DNA of 64,000 nucleotides, taken from assembly GCA_037045265.1 (NCBI GenBank), contig JBAOHV010000019.1, positions 372,001 through 436,000 on the forward strand. The letters are read 5' to 3'. Positions 56,390 through 64,000 of the stretch are shown piece after piece (the stretch's first letter is position 1; every line of letters starts with the position of its first letter). Under the pieces are notes generated by a model. That model ran no database searches. It was not told the origin of the DNA and saw nothing but the letters and a program-made list of their open reading frames with translations. This DNA is from JBAOHV01 sp037045265. GTDB taxonomy: Bacteria; Actinomycetota; Acidimicrobiia; Acidimicrobiales; Microtrichaceae. The translations under genes were made by a program, and so were the position numbers.

Positions 56390-56498
56390 GCGACGGCTCC
56401 CCTCGAGACACGATTCCTCCCACCCGGGCCACACCGTATCCCCGGTGATCCCTGACGTGGGTCACAGACGGCGGTGCGGCACCTGGACCTCATCCACG

Positions 56499-56504
56499 TA
56501 GCGT
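56499..56504 (+). promoter_or_regulatory. -10 box of the TAP-hydrolase gene (leaderless)
   Basis: TAGCGT ends 7 nt before the ATG at 56512. Confidence 0.5.
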
Positions 56505-56511
56505 GAACCCG

Positions 56512-58050
56512 ATGTCATGGCGATCACGGGTGAACACGGCACAGGCGATCCTTGTGTCGCTGTTGGCAGCATCGGTCGTCGCCGGGTGCGCAGGATCCGA
56601 TGTTGCCCGGAGCACATCGGACGAACGCCGGTCGATCGAGGGGACGAGCGAGGGCACGAGCGAACAGGAGCCGGCCGGACCGGCTACTCGGGCCGAGATG
56701 GCCGGAATCCCCGAGGGCTGGCAACCCGGCGCGCTGCGCTGGTCGGACTGCTCGCTTCCACGAGGGGGCGAATGCGCCACCCTTGGGGTGCCGCTGGACT
56801 GGCAGCAACCCGAGGGCCGTCAGATCGAACTGGCCCTCGGACGTATCGCGGCCAAGGGTGAGTCGATCGGTTCGCTGGTCATGAACCCCGGCGGACCCGG
56901 AGGATCCGGCCTGGAGCTTCTGTCGTGGGACCCCACGACAGAGGCTGTCTCGGACCGCTTCGACCTGGTCAGCTGGGACCCACGCGGCGTGGGCAGGTCC
57001 ACCGCCGTCGACTGCGAGATCGGCGTCGAGGAGTTCCAGTCGATCGACCCGGACCCCGATGACGACTCCGAGTTGGCCGGACTCGAATCCGGCGCGGCGA
57101 AGATCGCCGGTGCGTGCGGCGACGACGTCGAACTGCTCGCCCACGTCGGCACCGCCGACGTGGCACGCGACCTCGAGGCGATCAGGCGGGCGCTGGGCGA
57201 CGAGGAGCTCAACTATCTGGGCTTCTCCTACGGCACCCACATCGGGCAGGTGTACGCGGCGATGTACCCGACCCGGATCCGGGCGATGGTGCTCGACGGT
57301 GTCGTCGACCCTGCTCTGGGCTACGAGGAGTTCCTCTTGGGCCAGGCCGCCGCCTTCGAAGAGGTGTTCGACGACAACGTCCGAGCGTGCGCCGAAGCGG
57401 GACCCGGTCGGTGCGGTGTCGACGACCTCGCCGCCGTGTACGACGAGGTGCTGGCCGTGGTCGAGTCGGAGCCACTACCCGGTGGCGACCGCCCGGTCGG
57501 GCCGGCGGAGCTGACCACCGCCGCCCTGCAGACCGGCTACGGCGAGGAGGGCTGGCGCAGCCTGGGCAAGGCCCTTGCCCAGGCCCTCGAAGGGAACGGC
57601 CGGGCCCTCTGGAGGCTGGCCGACTCCTACTACCAGGCGGGGAGCTACACCAGCTACGCCGCAGTGGTGTGCACCGACTCCCCTCCGCCCTCCGGCGCCG
57701 AGGCCTACCGGGAGTTCGCCACACGAGCACGGAAGGCCTCGCCCAGGTTCGGCGGCGCTGTGGCCAACGAGCTCGCGCCCTGCGCCACCTGGCCCACGGA
57801 GCCGACCGGTACCCCACGGGCGATCATCGCCGTGGGCGCACCGCCCATACTCGTGATCGGCAACACGGACGACCCGGCCACGCCGATCGAGAACGCCGAG
57901 GCGGTGGCGTCAACGCTCGAATCGGGAGTGCTGGTCACGGTCGACACCGCCGGCCACACCGCCTACGGCTCGAACCAGTGCGCCACCGACCTCGTGGACG
58001 ACTACCTGATCGACCTCGACGTGCCTACCGACGGCACGGTCTGCGGGTGA
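56512..58050 (+). CDS. Lipoprotein alpha/beta hydrolase, tripeptidyl aminopeptidase-like
   Basis: A 512-residue exported hydrolase. It has a lipoprotein signal peptide with lipobox VVAGC, then a Ser/Thr/Glu-rich linker. The catalytic set is the Ser in LGFSYGTHIGQ, the Asp in IGNTDDPATP and the His in TAGHTAYG. The oxyanion loop MNPGGPGGSG and the C-terminal TAP-like domain match the Streptomyces tripeptidyl aminopeptidase/SlpD group, which release N-terminal peptides outside the cell. The stop overlaps the acyl-CoA ligase GTG (GTGA). Confidence 0.9.
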   Translation: MSWRSRVNTAQAILVSLLAASVVAGCAGSDVARSTSDERRSIEGTSEGTSEQEPAGPATRAEMAGIPEGWQPGALRWSDCSLPRGGECATLGVPLDWQQPEGRQIELALGRIAAKGESIGSLVMNPGGPGGSGLELLSWDPTTEAVSDRFDLVSWDPRGVGRSTAVDCEIGVEEFQSIDPDPDDDSELAGLESGAAKIAGACGDDVELLAHVGTADVARDLEAIRRALGDEELNYLGFSYGTHIGQVYAAMYPTRIRAMVLDGVVDPALGYEEFLLGQAAAFEEVFDDNVRACAEAGPGRCGVDDLAAVYDEVLAVVESEPLPGGDRPVGPAELTTAALQTGYGEEGWRSLGKALAQALEGNGRALWRLADSYYQAGSYTSYAAVVCTDSPPPSGAEAYREFATRARKASPRFGGAVANELAPCATWPTEPTGTPRAIIAVGAPPILVIGNTDDPATPIENAEAVASTLESGVLVTVDTAGHTAYGSNQCATDLVDDYLIDLDVPTDGTVCG

Positions 58051-59758
58051 CCGACGCGCACCTAACATCCACCTCCGGCTCAGGGGGACAGGTGGAGTTC
58101 AACATCGCGCAGGTGCACGAAGCGGTGGAGAGAGCGGTACCGGATCGCGAGTGCATCGTGTTCCGACAGCGGCGGCTCACCTACCGCGACGTCGGGGACC
58201 GCAGCCGCCAGATCGCCAACGCGCTGCTCGACGCCGGACTGGGGAAGTCGGTCCCCCGCTCGCAGCTCGCGCCGGGCACCAGAGCGGTCAGGACCACCTG
58301 GCGATCTGTCTCCACAACGGCAACGAGTACCTGGAGTGCATGCTCGGGGCGTTCAAGGCACGGGTCGTGCCGTTCAACGTCAACTACCGCTACGTCGCCG
58401 AGGAGCTCGCCTACCTGCTGCGCGCACGTGGATGCCAGGGGCATCGTGTACCACTCGGCGTTCGCCCCGGTACTCGGCGAGGTCCTCGATGCGGTTCCAG
58501 GGACGGGCGTTCGCTGGCAGGTGCCAGACGACAGCGGCATCGGCCTGCTCGAGGGCTCTCGCTGGTACGACGATGCGCTGGCCGGCCAGCCGACCGTGCT
58601 GGCAGAAGGCACCGCCGAGAGCTGGTCGCCCGACGACCTGTACCTGCTCTACACGGGCGGTACCACCGGCATGCCCAAAGGCGTCATGTGGCGCCAGGCT
58701 GACATCTTCGTCGCCGCGCTGGGTGGGCGGCGACTGGACAACGACCGCGAAGCTGGGACTCGCTCGACCAGATCGTGGCGAACACCCGTGTGGGAGGAGC
58801 GCGCCTGCTCCCCGTGGCCCCCCTCATGCACGGGGCCGCGGACTGGGCTGGCGTTCAACGGGTTCACGAACGCCAACACCGTCCTGCTCAGCGACGTCGT
58901 GGACCACCTCGACCCGCTGGACGTCGTACGTGTCATCGAACGGGAGTCGGTCGAGGTGCTCCTCATCGTCGGTGATGCGTTCGGTCGTCCCATCGTCGAA
59001 GTTCTCGAACGCGGCGCCTACGACGTCGACTCGCTGCTGATCGTGGTCAACGGTGGCGCTGCGCTGTCGCCCGGCATCAAGGAACGTCTGTTGGCCCGGA
59101 TTCCGACAGCGATCGTGGCCGACGGGCTCGGATCGTCCGAGACAGGCCAGCAGGCGAGCCAGCTGAGCACCGCCGGACGACGAGCGACCACCGGGACGTT
59201 CCGTCCCTACCCGGACGTGCGGGTTCTCGACGAGGACCTCGCTGTCGGTCCTGGAGCCGGGACACGACGGGATCGGCTGGCTGGCCCAGACCGGCCGTGT
59301 TCCGCTGGCCTACCTCGGCGACCGCGACAAGTCCCTGACGGACCTTCCCCACCATCGACGGCACCAGGTACTCGGTCCCTGGCGACAGGGCACGTGTGCA
59401 CGAAGACGGGCACCTGGAGCTGGTCGGTCGGGAGACGTCCACGATCAACTCGGGCGGCGAGAAGATCTTCGCCGAGGAGGTCGAACAGGCGCTCCTGCAC
59501 CACCGCTGCGTGGTGGACTGCCTGGTCACCGGACGCCCGTCGCCACGCTGGGGCGAAGAGGTCGTAGCGGTCGTACAGCTGCTCGACGGCCAACTGGCCA
59601 CCGACGCCGACCTGCTCGAGGAGGCGGCCCGACACGTCGCCCGCTACAAGCTGCCCAAGGCCGTCGTACGGGTCCCCGAGGTACGCAGGGGACCCGCCGG
59701 CAAGGCCGACTACCGGTGGGCGGCCCGGGTTGCGGCGCATGCGGCACAGCACTCGTAG
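58047..59758 (+). pseudogene. Acyl-CoA synthetase (AMP-forming), six frameshifts
   Basis: The pieces add up to a ~560-residue FadD-like ligase: RLTYRDVGDRSRQIANAL, HLAICLHNGNEYLECMLG, P-loop LLYTGGTTGMPKGVMW, VAPLMHGAADWAG, GSSETGQQAS, STINSGGEKIFAEEVE and the C-terminal catalytic Lys in GPAGKADYRW. The frame changes near 58255-58290, 58430, 58750, 58845, 59240 and 59340. It would activate a fatty or related acid with ATP and CoA. All catalytic motifs remain, so either very recent decay or a poorly resolved patch of sequence. Its TAG stop forms the start of the menG -10. Confidence 0.8.
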
Positions 59759-59761
59759 GCT
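59756..59761 (+). promoter_or_regulatory. -10 box of menG
   Basis: TAGGCT begins with the upstream stop codon TAG and ends 8 nt before the ATG at 59770. Confidence 0.5.
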
Positions 59762-59769
59762 GGCGCCCG

Positions 59770-60498
59770 ATGACATCCACCGACAGCCGATCGCTCATCC
59801 CCCGCGCCGACGAGCCCCTCCCGACGGGGGACGCCAAGACCCGTTCGGTGCAGGCGATGTTCGACGTGATCGCTCCCCGCTACGACCTGGTGAACAGGGT
59901 CATGACCTTCCGCATGGACGTGGGTTGGCGCCGCCGGGCGGTGGCGGCACTCGGACTGCCTCCCGGCTCCACGGTTCTCGACCTGGCGTGTGGCACCGGT
60001 GACCTCGCCTGTGACCTGGCGGACAGGGCGCTGGTGCCGATCGGGGCGGACCTGAGCCACGGCATGCTCGCGGCCGCTCCACGCCCGTTCCCCCGGATGC
60101 AGGCCGACGGCGCCCGACTGGCGCTGGCCGACGCTTCGGTGGACGGAGCCACCTGCGGCTTCGCCCTGCGCAACTTCACGGACCTGACCGGAACCTTCAC
60201 GGAGCTGGCCAGGGTCGTCCGACCGGGTGGCCGGATCGCGCTGCTCGAGGTGGCGACGCCGCCCAATCCCGTGCTGCGCTTCGGGCACGGCATCTACTTC
60301 GGTCAGGTCGTGCCACGCATCGGTGCAGCCCTGTCCGACGGGGACGCGTACAGGTACCTACCGCGTTCGGTGGCCTACCTCCCCGACCCCGAGGAGATGC
60401 TGGCGACCCTCGGCGACGTTGGCTTCACCCATGTCCGTCGCACTCTCCTCTCGGTGGGGATAGCCCAGCTGATCACCGCCACACGGAGCTCGGGGTGA
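59770..60498 (+). CDS. menG: Demethylmenaquinone methyltransferase
   Basis: A 242-residue UbiE/MenG enzyme: MFDVIAPRYDLVNRVMTF, VLDLACGTGDLACDL (SAM site), FALRNFTDL and the LLEVATPPNPVLRFGHGIYF segment. It performs the last methylation of menaquinone. The menF start overlaps its stop (GTGA), and menD lies 2.4 kb on, so this is a menaquinone locus. Confidence 0.94.
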   Translation: MTSTDSRSLIPRADEPLPTGDAKTRSVQAMFDVIAPRYDLVNRVMTFRMDVGWRRRAVAALGLPPGSTVLDLACGTGDLACDLADRALVPIGADLSHGMLAAAPRPFPRMQADGARLALADASVDGATCGFALRNFTDLTGTFTELARVVRPGGRIALLEVATPPNPVLRFGHGIYFGQVVPRIGAALSDGDAYRYLPRSVAYLPDPEEMLATLGDVGFTHVRRTLLSVGIAQLITATRSSG

Positions 60499-61716
60499 GC
60501 AATGGCGGCGGGCCGCGGTGCCGCACCGTCGCTGCAGATCACAACCCCGGAGTGCCGACAGCGGGAGCTGTTCTGTCAGCCTTCCACTCCCCACGGCGTG
60601 AGCTGTGGGGCACCGGCGTCGCGCTGCGCATCGACCTCCCCGCGCCGTGGCCGGATCACATCGACCGGGTCGTCGAGACCTTGCAGGCGATCACCACCGA
60701 GGACCTCGTCGACACGGCGGGCTCCGGGCCGGTCGCCTTCGGCGCGCTCCCGTTCGACCGGTCGGCACCCGCCACGATGGTTGTCCCGTACGTGGTGCAC
60801 GGGCGCAGCGTCGAAGGCACCAGGTGGCTCACGACCGTCGAAGCGGGCGAGGCTCCGGCCCCTCCCGTCGCTCAGGGCGCCCACCGGGCCGCGCTGACGA
60901 GTGTGCGTGTCACCACCCACGTGACGCCCGAGCAGTGGTGCGACTCAGTCAGGCGGGCAACAGCGCGCATCATCGCCGGCGAGTTGACCAAGGTCGTGCT
61001 CGCCCGCCGACTCGATGTCGTGTCGGACGCGGACTTCGACGCCGGCGACCTGTTGGCCCGCCTCCGTCAGGCCCATCCGGCAGCGCTGTGCTTCGCCGTC
61101 GATGGCTTCGTCGGTGCCAGCCCCGAGCTGCTGGTCTCGCGTGTGGGGGACATGGTTCGGGCCCAGCCGATGGCAGGCACGACTCCTCGCACCGGTGAGC
61201 CCGAGGCCGATCAGCGCCGGGCGGCCGAGCTGCTGGCGTCCCAGAAGAACCGCACCGAGCACCAGATCACGATCGACATGGTCCACGACACCCTGCTGCG
61301 GTGGTGCAGCTTCCTCGATGCGGAACCCTCGCCGTCGGTGGTCCCCGCAGGCCCCGTCCAGCACCTGGCGACAGTGGTCGAGGGTCGACTGTCACGACCC
61401 ACTCCCACGGTGCTCGACCTGGTGGGAGCGCTGCATCCGACTCCCGCGGTCGGCGGATGGCCCCGCGACGCCGTGTGCGAGCTGATCGCTGAGCTCGAGG
61501 CCACCGACAGGGGGCGCTACGCAGGCCCGGTCGGCTGGGTCGACTCGCTGTGGAAACGGCGCGTTCGCCGTAGGAATACGTTCGGTTCAGCTCGACGGCA
61601 CCCGTGCACACCTGTTCGCAGGGGTCGGCGTCGTCGCCGACTCGGTACCCGAAGCCGAGCTGGATGAGACCCGGTCGAAGGCCCAAGCGGTGCTGGGACC
61701 GCTCACTCGTATCTGA
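60495..61716 (+). CDS. menF: Isochorismate synthase (frameshifted near end)
   Basis: About 407 residues of the chorismate-binding family: the Lys in ELTKVVLARRLDV, FVGASPELLVSR, AQPMAGTTPR, TEHQITIDMVHDTL, LHPTPAVGGWPRD and GRYAGPVGWVDS. It makes isochorismate, the first menaquinone intermediate. The frame shifts near 61548-61556; one frame over, FAVGIRSVQLDGTRAHLFAG continues to a stop at 61714-61716. Translationally coupled to menG. Confidence 0.9.
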
Positions 61717-61736
61717 ACCCGGACCGGAGTCGGGCG

Positions 61737-62745
61737 TCAGCCCTTTCCCCGGCCGCGAACGTGTGGGGCTGACGGTTGCCGGCTCGGCAGTCTGATCCCC
61801 CCAGATCTCGCGGACGCGGTCGAGCACGTCCACGACCTCCGAGAAGCCGGCGAAGTGGCCCTCTCCGGGACGCACCCGCAGCTCGCCTCGCTGGACCCGG
61901 GCAGCCTGGTGGTGGCCGTGGCTCGGTGGCACGATCACGTCGGCCAAGCCGTGCCAGACGACGACCGGCGGCTCGATCTCGTCCAGCTGGAACCCCCAGT
62001 GGCGAGCGAACAGCGCCATGTCGTGCGCGGCCGCACGAAGGTCACCGGCAGTGATCAGGTCGTGGAGGAACATCGCCTTGAACTTCGGTTGGCCGAGGAT
62101 CGGACGGTCGGCGAAGCCCAGCAGGCGCGCGTAGAGGTCGAACACCGGGTCACCGACGGGCGCAACCACCTTGATCAGGGAGCCGATAGCGCTACCCACC
62201 GGTGTGCGCAGAACCTCGAGAGGGGCGGCTCCGAAGCGGAGCAGGCGCGTGTACGACATGACCGCGTCGGGTCCACGGACCGGGCCTATGCCTCCGAGCA
62301 GCGTCGCGACCACCACTCGCTCGGGCATCTGTCGTGCCACCGAGAGCGTGTAGGGGCCCCCTCCGGACAGGCCGACGACGGCGAACCGGTCGAGGTCCAT
62401 CTGGTCCGCCAGCGCCTCGACGTCTGCCCCGAACTCGACGATCCGGCGATAGCGGTGGTTTGTCGACCGGCCGGTACCCGGGCGCTCCACGGCGATCACA
62501 CGGAACCCCCGCTGGAGAGCCACTTCGTGCACCGTGGGCGGCACCTGGAGTCGGGCGCCCGGGGTGCCGTGGAACCACAGGACGGTGTCGCCGTCGGGGT
62601 GCCCGAACTCGGCCCAACCCAGCTCTCGCTCGCCTCCCACCGCGACCGTACCGACAGCACGCGCAACCGGCGGCCCGACCTGGCCCTCGCCCGCTCCGGT
62701 CGAGGCGGAGCCGGTCCCGTCGTCGTAGCCCGACTCGTGTTCCAC
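61737..62745 (-). CDS. Alpha/beta hydrolase (probable end frameshift)
   Basis: About 330 residues: VLWFHGTPGARLQVPP, the nucleophile motif VVGLSGGGPYTLS, the acid region VVVWHGLADVIVPPSHG and the His in RPGEGHFAGF. The substrate is unknown. As read, the frame stays open antisense to menF down to 61267, which is implausible. Dropping one G from a G6 run at 61799-61804 gives a stop at 61737. AGGGGG lies 5 nt before the GTG at 62745. It sits between menF and menD, but a menaquinone role (MenH-like) is not supported by its motifs. Confidence 0.78.
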
Positions 62746-62883
62746 GTGGTCCCCCTGGGTGGTTCGATCTGGCCGTGGTCCGGCCCTGGTCGGCGGCCCT
62801 CGCTCTCGGGGACCGGGGTCGAGGTTAGCCGGGACGGGTGGCCGACCCCGTGTACGACACCGGGCGGACAGGGGCCGGCGGTG

Positions 62884-64000
62884 CTAGTCGACGGGCCGCA
62901 TGACCGCTGGCTCCCGGTCACATGCGGCGGCCACAGCGGCGTGGATCTCACGGTGCATCTCGACGTTGGAGCCGCGATCCGTGCGAACCACGACGACGCG
63001 CGGGCCTCCCCGGGTCAGCGCACCGGCGAGGGCCGCCTGCAGTCCCGTGCGGGTCGTGACCGACTCGACGGGCACGGCGTGCGCTCTTGCGAGCGCCTCG
63101 AGGTCCACGCCGTGGGGGGTACCGAACAGCTTCTCGAAACGCTCGTCGTCCAGGAACCCACGCTGGGGCAGGAACGAGAAGATCCCTCCTCCGTCGTTGT
63201 CCACGACCACGATCACCAGGTTGACCGAGCGCCGGATCAGGCCCAGCAAGCCGTTGCAGTCATGCAGGAACGCGACGTCACCCGTCAGCAGTGCCGTTGG
63301 TGCCCCACCGAGTGCCGCGCCGACCGCGGTCGACACGACACCGTCGATGCCGTTCGCTCCCCGGTTCGCCAGCACCTCGAGCCCATCACGGGCCGGTGCG
63401 TACCACTCCAGGTCGCGGACAGGCATCGACGATGACACCACGAGCAGGCCACCGTCGCTCAGCATCGTCGCCAGGTCGATCGCTACACCTGGCTCGGTGG
63501 CCTCGGTGTGAGCGGTCGTCACTCGCTCGATCGCCGACCGTGCAGCCGCCTCGGCTGCGCTCCACGAGGCCATCCACGAGGGCGGGGCCGACGCCGGTGC
63601 GAGCGAGCGGATCTGATCGGCAGCGGTCGCGATGTCCACGTGGAGGCTGTCCGAGAGAACCCCGTCGGGGTCCGGGCACATCCCGAAGCTGTCCATACCG
63701 ATCTGCAGCGCACCCGAGGATGCGAGCCATGACGCGAGCTCCTTGGACGCGAGCAGTCCCCCCAGGCGGAGCACGACCCGGGGCAGGTGCGCCCGGGCGA
63801 ACGGCTCGTGACGCAGGAGCGAGTCGAAAGCGGTGACGGTCGCTGGCAGCTCACGCCGACACCCCGACAGCCCGTCGGCGAGCACCGGCCAGCGCAGGTG
63901 CACCGCAAGGCGGTGGACCGCCACGGCATCCTGGTCGCAGCGTGCAGCCCGCTCACCAGCGACGATCAGCCCGCGTACCCCGCCGAGAGCGGTCACCAGG
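62884..64000 (-). CDS. menD: SEPHCHC synthase MenD, 5' end outside window
   Basis: The last ~372 residues of a thiamine-diphosphate enzyme: a middle domain (VLRLGGLLASKELASWL) and the C-terminal TPP domain with VLANRGANGIDGVVSTAVGAA, the TPP motif LTGDVAFLHDCNGLL and IVVVDNDGGGIFSFLPQ. These are the MenD landmarks. It adds 2-oxoglutarate to isochorismate. The gene runs past the right edge; the N-terminal ~200 residues are missing. Confidence 0.94.
   Translation of the reverse strand, partial: LVTALGGVRGLIVAGERAARCDQDAVAVHRLAVHLRWPVLADGLSGCRRELPATVTAFDSLLRHEPFARAHLPRVVLRLGGLLASKELASWLASSGALQIGMDSFGMCPDPDGVLSDSLHVDIATAADQIRSLAPASAPPSWMASWSAAEAAARSAIERVTTAHTEATEPGVAIDLATMLSDGGLLVVSSSMPVRDLEWYAPARDGLEVLANRGANGIDGVVSTAVGAALGGAPTALLTGDVAFLHDCNGLLGLIRRSVNLVIVVVDNDGGGIFSFLPQRGFLDDERFEKLFGTPHGVDLEALARAHAVPVESVTTRTGLQAALAGALTRGGPRVVVVRTDRGSNVEMHREIHAAVAAACDREPAVMRPVD

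Noticed and set aside
61267..61736. A 155-residue C-terminal extension of the alpha/beta hydrolase
   Set aside because: It is antisense to menF and has no family features; a miscounted G run explains the missing stop.

Overview
The window is a high-GC, densely coding stretch of an actinobacterial chromosome, most likely from the class Acidimicrobiia or a close relative. The pointers are a mycothiol-synthase-like gene (mshD), two F420-type luciferase-like oxidoreductases, an actinobacterial Tad pilus cluster whose TadB carries a von Willebrand A domain, a classical menaquinone pathway, and many leaderless genes whose TAnnnT -10 box lies 6-9 nt before the start codon. No phage, insertion sequence or CRISPR array was seen.

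Layout. 1-5450: the end of an HNH nuclease gene, a RibD/DHFR-like reductase, pnuC-nadR (NMN/nicotinamide riboside salvage), a vapBC-type toxin-antitoxin pair with a palindromic operator, tRNA-Val(CAC), a zinc-ribbon membrane protein and a DnaJ-domain membrane protein. 5532-15460: an MFS exporter, murF, then a rightward operon of five genes that each overlap the next by 4 nt: ddl, a fatty-acyl reductase/HAD phosphatase fusion, a zinc alcohol dehydrogenase, a LarA-like protein and a PlsC acyltransferase. 15518-23572: a polytopic membrane protein and the Tad genes tadC, vWA-tadB, tadA, tadZ and cpaB. 23855-30040: rpsA, a methyltransferase, polA, an ANTAR response regulator and a coiled-coil protein. 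30092-36404: a broken malQ, a tyrosine phosphatase, corA, a sulfatase-maturase-like radical SAM protein, tRNA-Leu(CAA), bcp and an HU protein. 36568-50557 is mainly leftward amino-acid biosynthesis (trpA, B, F, C, ygfZ, trpE, hisI, then hisF, A, H, B, C, D), interrupted by a Cpn10-like gene, an F420-type oxidoreductase and a PIG-L deacetylase. 50558-64000: a small coiled-coil protein, a strong small-RNA candidate, nth, mshD, rlmN, a sugar nucleotidyltransferase, a MaoC dehydratase, a second F420-type enzyme, a TAP-like lipoprotein hydrolase, a broken acyl-CoA ligase, menG, menF, an alpha/beta hydrolase and the 3' part of menD.

An important caveat: about 28 apparent frameshifts fall in 19 genes, including ones that are normally essential or needed together (polA, trpA, trpE). 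Consensus indel errors are the likeliest cause for most of them. I give the whole gene span and the approximate site of each shift. malQ (four shifts) and the acyl-CoA ligase (six) are marked as pseudogenes but may also be artefacts.

The most interesting items are (a) a roughly 91-nt small-RNA candidate at 50922-51012 (minus strand), with two hairpins bearing the same UCCCGCC loop, a terminator and a matching promoter; (b) the ddl-reductase/HAD-ADH-LarA-PlsC operon, which looks like an uncharacterised lipid or envelope pathway; (c) the leaderless promoter architecture, including three cases where the TAG stop codon of one gene forms the start of the next gene's -10 box; and (d) an RlmN whose third cluster-binding cysteine is a serine.
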